NCBI GenBank assembly: GCA_023053575.1 | Contig: JAKZAP010000021.1 | Span: 2,191,790-2,255,789 of the forward strand | DNA from: Branchinecta lynchi | Lineage: Eukaryota > Arthropoda > Branchiopoda > Anostraca > Branchinectidae | Direction: 5' to 3' | DNA length: 64,000 nucleotides | In this document: positions 22,682-35,200 of the stretch, one piece after another | Position numbering within the stretch: position 1 is the first letter of the stretch | How the letters are laid out: every line of letters begins with the position of its first letter | Program-made: the position numbers and the translations under genes | The notes under the pieces: generated by a model | The model's database searches: none | Told to the model about the DNA's origin: nothing | What the model saw: the letters and a program-made list of their open reading frames with translations, nothing else

Positions 22682-23006
22682 GCAAGAGGGGTCCTTTAAA
22701 GAACTACACCGGAAAAGCCTTAGAATCATATACTCCCAGCTCCATGACAGGACTCACCAATTTTGGTTTTGTTCCCGTGAAAGTGTGGGTGAATACATGA
22801 CTATCCATTCTATTATTCTGTGGAATATTTAAAAAGTTTCACTTTTCAATTTAATTTTTTAATAAATCTGAAGCTAAATAGGTATCTCTCGCTTTTGTTT
22901 CAGGTTCCCAGAAGGTTAAATTGCCCAAAAATTTCTGTTCAAAATTGTTTAAATTGTTCAAAAATTTCAAATTTCCCAAATATTTCCAGTCGTTGGACGA
23001 CGCTCC
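22682..23006. other. ZNHIT3 3' flank
   Basis: Downstream of the ZNHIT3 stop on the minus strand. AT-rich; an AATAAA-type signal on the minus strand is not clear. A stray TTAA-MITE end (GAGGGGTCCTTTAA) lies at 22687. Confidence 0.35.
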
Positions 23007-23218
23007 TCACACCTGTTCTCTCAAAGTCTCATACGTTCTTAGTAAGTGAATTAACTTACCCTCCAAGACTTCCAGAGCAGCATCACTATACTCAACAAAA
23101 AGGGGGATTTTCATCGCCGCCTCAATGTCCTTTTCCGGATTAAAGGAGTCCCCCAAAGCCTTGAGAATGTCTCGTAAGTGGGGATTCCGAAGAAGTTCTC
23201 TGATCTTCTTGGAGTTCC
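23007..23218 (-). CDS. ZNHIT3: ZNHIT3 exon 3 (C-terminal NUFIP-binding region, stop)
   Basis: The acceptor GTATCTAG precedes 23218. The exon completes a split Gly and encodes 69 residues from NSKKIRELL to LREQV, then TGA at 23009-23007. The block RNPHLRDIL...PLFVEYSDAALEVLE is the conserved C-terminal signature of ZNHIT3. Confidence 0.95.
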
Positions 23219-26200
23219 CTAGATACAAAAAAAACGTAACCAATGGTGCAATGGTGCAAAGTACAAGGAGATTTACTAGTTAAACTCTACTCCAGCTTCG
23301 CCAGTTATGATCTCTGGCCTCTCACTCTGTCCTTATCCCAACTCAAGAAACAGCCTTTCTCTCACTTTGCTTTTTCCGAACTACAACTTGACCTCCCCCT
23401 TAGAACCTGTGAATGAATGAAGGATTTATTACGCACTGCCCAAGGGCGTAAGTGCAGTAAAACAAGACCAAATGTTTCGATGAGATCCCAAATATCTAAC
23501 ATTTGATTCAAACAATTGGGTCATGGGTCATTCCAGCGAAATAAAGCCAGGCAAAAAATTCAATTTCTCATATTTTGGCAAAAATTTTACAGAATGATCT
23601 ATCAGGATCCAGGACCATCCCAAAAACAATGTTCGACGAAAAAAATTATTCAGACTTCAACGAATTATTAATTTTCGGCCAAATATTCCATTGTTGATGG
23701 TCAAAAAAGTCAATATTTTTCAAAAATTCGACAAAAATCAGGGAAATTCAACACGACCTTGAAATTTTGTGAGCTTCTTACCCACCCTTAGGAGTTCAAA
23801 TCTCGAGTTGTTCAAGTATGTAGGTACCCTTCTTTCCTTTTTACGGTAGTTTGGGAAGGTAAGTAAAAAAAGCGGGTCTTGGTAGATCCACTCCAGAAGA
23901 ACCGATGGCAAACATTCTGAGATTCCCCATGGTAGTAGAGTGAAGAACGAGCTAAATTTCTGCATTAGCACTTTTGGGGCTCTCGAGCCAGAAATGGTCT
24001 TAAATAGCGATGTTAGAAAACTGGAATTCTTAAGAAAATGCATTGTTTTTATGACAAAATAAATTAGTCTCACAACTTAAAAAATGAAAATTGAGAAATG
24101 AATTTCAGTTTTCAGATCTTACTATTAGACCAAAACCTGCCTGGACCAATTCTTAGCTGTCCAAGGGCCCGAAGTCTTACTCTTTGGCTACTTTTTTGCT
24201 CTTTTCACGTGTAAGTTTGCGCGAGAGTGGTAAATTACTCATATACTTGGTTATACGCAATTCTGAAACGCTAACCGAGTTCCGTTGTCAGTACATTTTT
24301 CTTCTCTATATGCTGCAACTATTTAAGAAACTGAAATTTTGAATCTGCAACTATGTACAAAGAAATGTAGAACACATTAATATCATCAATATTTCTATCT
24401 TCAGTATAATCAACATCTGTTATGTACACTGCTCCGGCAGCATTCCGCCCAGCTGAAACTAAAAAAACTACAAATTGAGAAACCAGGGTTTGAGCACCAT
24501 TCATTTCTCAATTTTTAGTGGAGTGTCCCTTGGAACAATCCACTATTGCGAGCGCTGTAGCAGCTTTCGGTTTCCGGTTTTCGGTTTTTCACCGTATTTT
24601 CTCGAGCTCATAACTCGTGAACCAGTGCAAGTATCAAGTTCATACTTGGTACACTTGTGGGTATTGGGGTCTAGTTTTGCCTGTTGGGGTCCAACCCCCA
24701 CCCCAAACCGCTTCAGGGGCAAATGGGCCCAGATTGCCCAGTGAATGAGGTTCATAACTTGACCAGAACTGGACATAGGACGATGAAATTCCTTGTAAAT
24801 GTAGATCCTAGGGCTGGGAATTGCTTTTAAAGTTGCACCTCTCCCACTCACACCCCGTTCATGGTCAACTGGGCCCAGATTGCCCAGAAGTAAAGTTCGT
24901 TCCTCGTGACAGGAATCAACAGGTATCAAGTTGGTATCAAGTTGAAACTTCGTAGGATTGTGAGCATTGGGGTCTCTTTTTACTTTTTGCTGGTTCCAAA
25001 CCCCACCCCCACTTGGTTCAGAGGTAATTCGGCCCAGATTGCCCTTTTTCTTATGTTTTAACTTGGCAACAACTTGAAATAAGGCGATGAAATTCCTTTG
25101 TGCTTTTGGATCATAGGGGTTGGGGATATATATGTGGAGTTGAACCACCCCCACCCTACCCGTTCATGGGTACGTGAGCCGAAATTGCCCATGAAAAAAG
25201 TGTTTGACCCCAGACTGGAATCAAACTCTAAGCTGGTATACTTGAGGAACATGAGGTATAAATACGCATAAGTTCGTCTACGACAGTTCTCTAGGCCAAC
25301 TCCTGTATATTTGGGGAGATATATCTATATGGAAGAGGATTTTGGTGCAACAGCAACAAATAAGACGACGCGTCGTACTTTAGTCTTTAATGAACAGTTG
25401 GAAACTGAACTGTTATGTCATATGATCGATGATATACCGTTCTTAATGAACTGTTTGTGACAAAGGGGGTATTAGGCTGCAAGGTTTGGTTTATTAGACT
25501 TGTTATCAGAGGCGTTAATATCAAATCAAATCAAATCGTTTATTGATAAACCAACTTCGTAGCTTTCTTCGTTAGAAGATGCTAAATTACGCTGGTCGTA
25601 CATTCATAAAATAAATAAATTACACTAGTTATTCGCTTTGTTAAAAGTCTCTGTAAAAAAGGGCACAAACGAGTTCACGAACCTTGAGGTTCGTCCTCTG
25701 ATAGGCACTAGTTTGTTTTGCTGTCTTGTCCTGCTATTTTTCGGAGCATCAGGGGGGAGCAATGATCGATTGTTCTCATTTGCCAACAGTTTTTTTCCAA
25801 AGTTAAGGATCAGTTCTGTTCTTCGGTTGTTGAGGTTCGGGATTCTCAACACAGACAGTGCTTGCTCGTAAGACTGATACCCAGGACCCATTATAATTTT
25901 CGTTGCGCGTTTCTGTACGGATTCTATCTATCTTCTGATAGATAGACCGTGTTTTGCACTTGGAGTCCCCATACCGGGCAGCAGTATTCCAAAAGGGGGC
26001 GCACGTGGGTAAGGTAGGCGAGGCGAAGTTCAGGAACTGTAAAGCCAAACCTACGCATTGACACTAAGGTCAGCAGTGAGCAATGTCCCTTTCGCACTAC
26101 GCTTTCAACGTGTTCCTTGAATGAGCAGTCGGTGGTGAAAGTTACTCCCAAAACAGTAGCACTTCTTGTAATTGGGAACGGCGAAACAGGCATGACGATA

Positions 26201-29200
26201 TCGCGTTTAAGCATGTTGAATCGAAGAACTTTTGATTTTTGACGGTTACCTTCAAGCATGCTTGTTTTGCACTGTTCCTCAAACTCAAAAGGGTATGGGC
26301 GAACTGTGGGACAGGGGTTAGACCTTCCACTAGGTATTTCAAAAGAAACTCTGCGGGGGGGGGGGGGGGGGAGGGTACAAGGCATTTACCGATTGGCTGG
26401 TAATTCTTACGGATTGTTTCTGCAGAAAAATAACTATTTTCCAAGAAAAAACGACAGTTTTGAAGAAAAAAAAGGCTGATTTTCAGAATTACATGAACAA
26501 AATTAACTGTTTTGACGAAAAATCGCGACGCTTCGCACCAACTCGGTTATTGTTTTACCGACTGGCAAGAGAACATTGGGGGGGGGCGTCCCCCCCCCCC
26601 CCCCCCCCCCCCCCGGTCGTGACGCCCCTGCTTGTTATTACCTTGCTAATGGAAAAGAGGTTTAAAGGGTCTAACTGGCTCAAGCTGTTCGTGCAAGATC
26701 TTCAACATGTCTTTGGATTTATACTTGCGGTTTGTTTACAAATAAAGCTTTTAAATTAAAGTGGGATGACTACAAATTAGGTTATTTCAATACTTGTTGG
26801 GTTATTGGCGATGTGAAATGTCTTGGTTCTAAAGCTGTTTGTATATAAAAAGCGATCAGCATTTTACTTTCACACTCCAAGTCTGAGCGCTTGCCCACTT
26901 TTTATTTTTAGGTTTTGAGACTAATTCATTTTGTCATAAAAACAGTGCATTTTCCCAAGAATTTCAGTTTTCTAACATCGCTATTTAAGACCATTTCTGG
27001 CTTGATAGCCGCTAAAGTGCTAATGCAGAAATATAGCTCGTTCTTCACTCTAATACCATGGAGAATCTCAGAATTTTCGCGATCTGGCCGGTTCTTCTGG
27101 AGTGGATCTACCAAGACCCATTTATTTTTAACCTTACCTTGCCAAAATTACCGTAAAAAGGAAAGAAGAGTACCTACATACTTGAACATCTCGAGATCTG
27201 AAGTCCTAAAGGTAGGTAAGAAGCTCAAACATTTTCAAGGTCGTGTTGAATTTCCCTAATTTTTGTCGAATTTCTGAAAAATATTGACTTTTTTGAACAT
27301 CAATAATGGAATATTTGGCCGAAATTTCAAAAATTCGTCAAGAGTCCGAACAAAATCTTTTTCGCCGAAAAAAATTTGGGGAAGGTCCTGGACCCTGGTA
27401 GATCATTCTGAGAAATTTGCGTCAAAATCTGAGAAATCGATTTTTTTTTTTTTGCCTGGCTTTATTCCGCTGGAATGACCCTCATGTCTTCGCCATTCAG
27501 TCTTCGTCAGATTCCTTGAATATTTGTACTGTTAATACAAAGAAAATGGATTCAGCAGGTCTCCTTGCCCGATACCGAATCTCTAATCGATTTCAGAAAC
27601 AACTTTTGAGCTTCAACCAAATTTCCAGTTTCAGCCAAATTCGTGACGAAACTATTTGTCCAGCAAGAAAACTAAGTTCACATATGGATTCAGTGCACAT
27701 CCTTACCCCCTCAATGAATATCTTATTAGCTTATAAAACATACATGTTTTTACCGTAAATTCGAAACCTCTCCTTTGCCTCTAAGAATAGGACTAAAGGA
27801 CCCATCTACGAACTTGACCTGTACTTTACCAGTGAATCTCATTGAACAACATCCTCGCTTGAACAACATAGTTCCTCGTTTGAACATTACATATCCACCC
27901 CTTCGACCATCGATTACACTAGATCTCTCCGACGTCCATAGAATAAACAAATGAATGTCGGCATCCACGCGTAGAGCTATACTAGTTTGAGAATTAAGAG
28001 GTAGGGACTGCTATAGCCGAAAACTGGTCGACAAATTTTGTGTCCGTTTTTCGCCGGATTCCGGGTGAACTCCTTGTCCGGCAATAAAAATAACTTTCAT
28101 ATTCGGATTCAGCATGTCTCTTTACCCCTAAATCAACTATCTCAATAGCTTTTAAAAAATATTTGTTTTTACCCCTTAATTTAAAACCCCCTCGCCCACC
28201 CCTAAATATAGGGCTACAAAGCCCATCTACGAACTCAACCTTACTTTTGACCCAAAGAATCCTCACACCAAGTTTCATCTAAATATCTTATTCCCTTCGA
28301 GAGTTATCGTGCTCACAGACAGACAGACAGACGGACAACTTCTGCGATGTCATAGGTATCTCTCCACTTACGTTTTGGGATCCCAAAAAGGACAAAGAAA
28401 TATAAACTAATCGTAAAAGACTCAAACAAATTTGTCCATAAAAGTTCACTGATGTAGAATCACATTGATAGGATCGTGGACAGGTAAGTTTCCGATCGGA
28501 GAACACAAATTAGAGGAGAGGTCTTCAAGCGTCAACAATAGGCCGGATATTAACAAACGGCGGATCAGGTAGCGGTTCCGCGTGCGCTTGTCTGTCTCGT
28601 GTCCTCCTTCTTTATTGACTTATTTTTTATTCGTTCTTTATTTTCTCAAGCTTATGCTCAGCTGTTGTGCAGCTTGGCTTGGCAAGTTGATAGGGCCTTT
28701 TCCCTAAGCGTTTTTCCCTGAACTAAACGGATTTGGATGTATTTTGTTAGATTAAAACCCTTAGTGATACGGCAATCACAAATATAAACTAGTTCTGTTT
28801 GGAATGCCAATTCACAAAAGGCAGAGATGACCTACTGTTCCATTGTTTTGCTGGATACGACAGGTACACAAAAAAATGCAGAAAAAGAGGGGATATTTTT
28901 TTTTTGGGGGGGAGCGGCACTGGCGCTGGTACTGAACCGAAGTACAGTAATTAAATCTTTAGACATAAAAACAGAACCTCCCCATACTTCTATATAAACC
29001 TTCCCATATTTCAGTTTGCAGCAGGCAATGTAGAAAAGAAAACTGGTTCAAGACACTATAAATTTTTTTTTTTATAAATATCCTATATACAAATATTTAA
29101 AAAAAAAATTATATATATATAAATATCATAAGAAATTACTCTAAAGGCAATCCAATCCAGCATTTTGTGATCGGTCCGTTTCCTCAAGCAACAGCCTGAG

Positions 29201-32200
29201 AAGGGCCGGAATATCGCTGAAGAATACCCTAGCTGATCTACGGTATCTGTTCTGAATAAAAAAAAATTACATTTGATCTCCAGTCAGCTTGGGTTGAAAG
29301 AGTATTCAACCATAATATACTTACCGAGTTTGTGAAGTGCCGATTCAGGTACTGTATCCTCTGTAGGGAAGCTAACTTCTTTCTTTGCGGTGCTCTGGTC
29401 CTCCTTCACGGGATTACTCTCCTCAGTTGCCAGTGCTGACAGGCCAGGACAAAGTGGTTTGTGTGAACTATAGCAAGCTAAGTTACAGCTGAAAGACAGA
29501 TAATAGTTCAGTAAGTATCTCTTTCTCCGATAGGGCCCATATCATATCTCTCCTGGATCGTTCGTCGTCAGATCAACAGAATCTCTACGATGGCTCGGCA
29601 TAACATTCAAATCCTCTTTGTCAAAATTTTGCTCTTCGGTTGTTCAAGAAGTTTCTAGATCAATCCGTACCGCCTATGGGCGCATCGTCCCCAACCGGGG
29701 GCGCTATAATCGTAAAGCTTTGGGAAAATTGTAAAGCACCTTCTGCGCTCCTTCTATACTATTTCGTTCTGGTGTCACTCATGTTCTGCGAAAGAAGGAG
29801 ATAAAAAAGATGAGATCATGTTATTTTAAATATGCAAAGCACCTGCTCCACTTGTCGAAATTATGGCATAACCATACTTTGACGGAGAAGTTCAAAATTC
29901 AAGATGCAAGTGTTACCCTTTTGGATGTTTCTTCGTCGCTATCAAAAATCATTGACAACAGAACCCAACCAGCGCACGACCTTCTACACTGCTTCCTGGC
30001 CGACGATTGAAATTAAGTGTCTTTTTGTGTATGTTTATGTGTTTTATTTACTTTCTTCATTTACTCCGCTTTCTGAAAACGGCGGGTTATAAATAAATTA
30101 CTTACTTACTTACTTACTTATATACAACAAGAATAGAGGAAACTGGTATGGTAAGGTCACCAGGGTAGATTTGTGTTTTCAGGTTCTCCAGTCTGCTTGT
30201 GATGGAAATTCCCACATGCAGACAGTATAATTTCACTAGGCCGCTGTCTAGTACACTAGCCATTTTTCATTCATGGTGCTCAAACTTCTAGCACCATGCC
30301 TGACGTCTGATCACTTTACATTGAAATTCATGCATGGTGCATGGATTTCAGCATAGAGTGCACACATGAAAAAGCACAATTTCTGTTGTTACACCAGGTG
30401 CCACAGTGTGCTTTTTTATGTTTGCACTGTATGCTGAAATCCATGCACCATGCATGAATTTCAAGGTACAGTGCTCAAACGTCTAGCACTCAGGTATGGT
30501 GCTAGGCGTTTGAGCACCGTGACTGAAAGAGGGCTAGTGTACTAGACTGCTAGGCCGAGGTGCAAAGAAAAATTTACTGATTTCTAGTCACTAAAGTAAG
30601 TTTTTCTTTTCTTTTTGGGAAGTTTTGGTCGTCCTTTCACAATACTCAATGACAAATAACTAGATAAGGAATTTCATGTGGCTTTTTGTCAAAAAAAGTA
30701 AAGGGCTATGTTAGAAATCCTCCGATACTCTTTCTCACCCTATTTGAATATTCCGCACTTTTCTCATTTATAAAGCCATCTAGCTATGTCGAGTAAAGTA
30801 AAGTATCTTCATAGAGCGCTACCAGTTCAGTTGGTAGACAGCCTTCAACCAGATTAATGGCTTGTAATATTTAAAGTGGATTTGCTGTAATTTTAAGGTA
30901 AACCTTTTTTGGATTATTATATTAGTATATAATTAAGATATAATTTATTAATTTGAATTGAAGTATACATTCTTAAAGTAAAATCATAAACTAAAAGATT
31001 TATTATTTATAGGGTTCCTGACTACAATTATTGCTGACATTGTACATCTGTAAATACCCGTACAAAAAAATGTTATATAAATACAAAAACAAAAAACGTT
31101 ACAAAAAAACGTTATTTAACACTGGACTGGAGGAATTGGCGTGCCAGCTAGGGTCTTCTCAACAGGCTATATACTTAAAGTTCCATTGTTTGCAAAGATA
31201 ATGTCAACACTGGCTTAACAAAGTAGGGTTTGTGATACATGTCTACACTGTAGAATAGAGGTATGCTTATTTGAACACTTTTTTAACTGTTCCACTACCT
31301 TGGCTTTCTTACTTGCATATAAAAAAAGGAAAATGGAAAAGAAAAATAACAAACTTGATATTAGCAAACTGCCAACTATTTCAGGATTATCCTGGCACAA
31401 ACCTGAAGCAGAAATTCAATTAACTTTCTTTGCTTTTGAATTTATTAAAAGGCACTGTCTAGGGAACCGGGAGTCGTACTTTATGTCCTACGGGCTACGG
31501 AACCGGTAGTTCTCACGGAAACCGAACCATATGAGCTGCGATTCCAGGATCTGACGTCACTAATTAACGGAAACTTGTATGTGCTGGCTCCCGTTCCGGT
31601 AGTAATTGAAAATAGCTCACGGAAACTTCATCGCACCAGCTTCTCGGCCGGTAGCCTCACGGAATTGTGTACTCAGAAGCTAGGAATCCGGTAGTTGATA
31701 CCGGAAACTGTATAATTGGAGCTTCTGTTCCGGTAGTGTCTACATGGAATATAAAACTCACGGAATAGTTTGGATGAGAGCTAGGATGCCGGGATTTTCA
31801 CCGACTTAGAGAAAATAACATGGGAAAAAATTCACTACCGGAACCCATATATTGAGAGCTAAGGTACCGGTAGCAACTACTACTTGCTTGAAAATTACCA
31901 GCTCACGGACACAGGTGACTATGGGCTAGGGTTCCGGTAGTGACAAAAATAAAAAAGAATTGAACTCACAGACCCATGTCAGTGTAGACTAGAAACCGGA
32001 AGTGAATATTTTCGACTCACGGAACCCAGCTCCTTCGGGCTGGGGTTGCGGTAGTGCCAAAAATTAAAATTACAAACTCACGGACGCGTGTCAATATGGA
32101 CTTTGAGTCCGGTATAGCTCACTGAAACCAGATCTGATTGAATCGGGCGATCATATTCTTGCAGTGTCATGCTTGGATATGTCGATAATGAACGTTTACC

Positions 32201-35200
32201 TCCCGACGAATTATCGCAACGAAAATTCAGACTCAAAGTTCCTGAAGGCCTGCAAAAAAGTGTGCCGCCTGGTCATGAAAGTGGAGAAGTCCTCAGACTC
32301 ACGAGTCATAATTCTCGGTGATTTTAATTGTGACTTGACGAACAAAACGCTCCCCAGGAGCCAGTTGTTCTGGAGCTCCATTCCACCATCTTATTCGTTA
32401 GTTGAAAAAGATGAAAATTTTACTTATATAGGCACTAGTTCTTCAACATCGAACCTTGATCACATTGTTTCTCCTCTCCCCCTGAACCAAGCCGCAGTTT
32501 TACGTGAAGGCTTCTACTCTGATCACCTTCCGATCTGTGTGACTATTGAGTGTATTGCTGTTAGCAAAACGACTAAATACAAAAAATGGTTCGATATCCA
32601 AGATTGGGGTCGCGTTTATCGCCAGTTATTTATGTTTGAATGTGATTCGCTACTCGATAAAATCAAAGTTCCGTTCCATCTGCTTAGCCCCGATTGTAGT
32701 TCTTATCTAAGTGAGCGTGAGATTGAAATACAGATTACGAGTTATCTCGCGGAAGTAAATCACGCACTTCGATGTGCGGAGCTTAGCGCGGTTCCGACCA
32801 GACGTGTTCGCAAAAAAACAGAACTGGCCGATTGGTCAAAAAACTCGAATCTTGTTTCAGCATGTGAATCGGCTAAACTGTGGCTCCGAATTTGGAATGA
32901 GTCTGATAAACCGCGTTCTGGTATAGTAAACGATTTGAGTTTGAAAACAAAAAGAAAATTCACAAGAGCACTTAAGGACCACAAAATTATGCTGATTCAA
33001 AAAAATGTTGACAAGATAGCGAGTGACCCTTCTCTTTTGTGGAAAATTGTTAAACGTACAGACCGGGCCTCTGCTCTCAGTATTCCTGAAATTAGTTGGA
33101 TTGATTATTATAAAAGTGAGTTTTCGTCACCCGATCCGGCTACAGAAAGTAAATTTGAAAAAGAGCTTGATAGTACACTGGCTAAATTTCCACGGTCTGC
33201 TTTTGCAGTGAATCCGTCTGACGTAAAAGGTGCCCTAAGAAAGATTAAGAAAAAAGCATCCACTGGTGTTGATCTGGTCTCCGCAAAACATTTTGAAAAC
33301 GCTAGCGATCTGCTTGCGCAGCATCTTTCACTGTTGTTTCAGATGTCAATTTCATCAGGTATTGTGCCTCGTCGGCCAGTTTTGCGTCGGTTTTGCGTCG
33401 GCCAGATCACGCCTATTCCCAAAAAAGGGAAAAAAGATCTTGATGATTGTCGATCGTATCGTCCTATAACCGTTTCTTGCACTTCGTTTAAAATTTTTGA
33501 GTCTATTATTCTTAGTGAAATTTCCCGGAAGTGTTCTGTTCCTCCGCATCAGTTCGGTTTCCAGAAAAGACTGAGTCGGGAGCATGCTCTCTTCGCCCTG
33601 TTAAATGTTCTTGCGGATGTGGAAGGCTCCGGGGATTTCCTTGTACTTTGTGCACTGGACATAGCCAGAGCTTTCGATTCCTGTATTTTTGCCCAAATTT
33701 TGGCAGAAGCTGTAAAAAGAGGGGTTGATCCCTCCGTTATTAAATGTCTTCGTTATATGTACAGTCATCTCAGAGCTAAAATGAAAGGGGGGTCGGACCT
33801 CTTCAATGTATTAAAAGGTGTAAGACAGGGAGGTTTAACTTCCCCTACTCTTTTCAACAACTCGGTTCTTCCTGCTCAAAATTCTGTCGAGTGCACGTGT
33901 ATTTATGGCGGTATTGATGTGTCCCTATTTACTTACGCCAATGATATTTTGAATCTAAGTCGCACTTTTTTGGGAAGTGAGAGTACGTTTGCGAAACTAA
34001 AACATGAATATCAGCAGATCGGTCTGAGTTTTAATGTTGACAAAACCGTAGCAATTGCTTTCAATCTTAAGGGTAATCCAAACAAGCGACTTGAACTTGG
34101 TGAAACATCTATTCCGCTTTCTGAAAGTCTTGTTTACCTTGGTATGCCCATCGGAAAAACCATTAAAGAAACAATCAAGCTTGCTATTCAAAACCTCGCT
34201 AAAAAGATACGGATCGCTTACGCTTCACTTGCTTCTAATATCACACGTCTTAGTCGGTTTCATCTTTCTAAACTTTACAACAGTCTAACTGTGCCCCATC
34301 TTCTTGCTATGTCCCCCATTTGGCAATTTTTGTCTGCTTCTAATAAGAAAAATGTTCACCGGATGTACTTTAAGTTTGCCAAGTATCTGCTGCATTTGCC
34401 CCCTTGGACCAGCAATTCTTTTTTGGCGCAGAAATTCCATCTGGTTCTGCCTGCTAAAATTATTGATAAGAGAGTGGAAGATTTCAAATCTTCCGCTAGT
34501 AAACTGAACCACCAGTGGTCTTTGCTTTTCGTGTAATCTGTAGTTATGTTTGTGCTGTGTTTAGTGTAAAGTTTTCCTACGTGCATTGTCTGTTGTTGTT
34601 GTTTTTTTTTTCTTCTCCTTTTTTTTGTACTCCATCACTAGGGCCACACACCCTCCATTGTTTTTGACGGGTAATAAACAGATTGATTGATTGATTGAGT
34701 TCAAAATCTTATTTTTTTTGCCCTACCGGAACCCCAGCCCGCAGAAGTTGGGTTCCGTTAGTTAAAAATATCTGCTTCCGGTTTCCTAGTCTGCACTGAC
34801 ATGGGTACGTGAGTTAAATTTTTTTTTTTGTCAATACCGGAACCCTAGCCCATAGCCATCTGTATCCGTGAGCTGGTCATTTTCAAGCAAATAGTAGTTG
34901 CTACCGGTACCTTAGCTCTCAATATATGGGTTCCGGTAGTGGATTTTTTCTCATGTTATTTTCTCTAAGTCAGTGAAAATCCCGGCATCCTAGCTCTCAT
35001 CCAAAGTATTCCGTGAGTTTTATATTCCACGTAGTCACTACCGGAACAGAAACTCCAATTATACAGTTTCCGGCATCACCTACCGGCTCCCTAGCTTCTG
35101 AGTACACAATTCCGTGAGGCTACCGGACGAGAAGCTGGTGCGATGAAGTTTCTGTGAGCTATTTTCAAATACTACCGGAACGGGAGCCAGCACATACAAG

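Larger units (their letters stand above)
23525..27481. mobile_element. 3.96-kb element with ~560-bp inverted ends, 4-bp target duplication
   Basis: The left end, GGGTCATTCCAGCG at 23525, and the reverse complement of the right end, GGGTCATTCCAGCG up to 27481, open arms of about 550-580 bp (23525-~24075 and ~26905-27481) that are roughly 85% alike. TCAT flanks both sides (23521-23524, 27482-27485), and removing the element restores a continuous GGGATCCC-family repeat. The 2.8-kb centre holds a tandem repeat, a LINE fragment and a hAT MITE end but no recognisable transposase. The superfamily is unassigned; a 4-bp duplication occurs in Sola- and Ginger-type elements, among others. Confidence 0.75.
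23461..28390 (+). mobile_element. F2-family repeat split by the 3.96-kb inverted-repeat element
   Basis: The 5' end AACAAGACCAAATGTTTCGA at 23461 resumes at 27482 with TCATGTCTTCGCC and ends near 28390 with GTTTTGGGATCCCAAAA, after a CAGACAGACAGACGGACAAC tract. Lies in ZNHIT3 intron 2. Confidence 0.7.

Noticed and set aside
24543..25154. 203-codon minus frame
   Set aside because: Made of the ~150-bp tandem repeat F3; repeated motifs follow the DNA repeat period.
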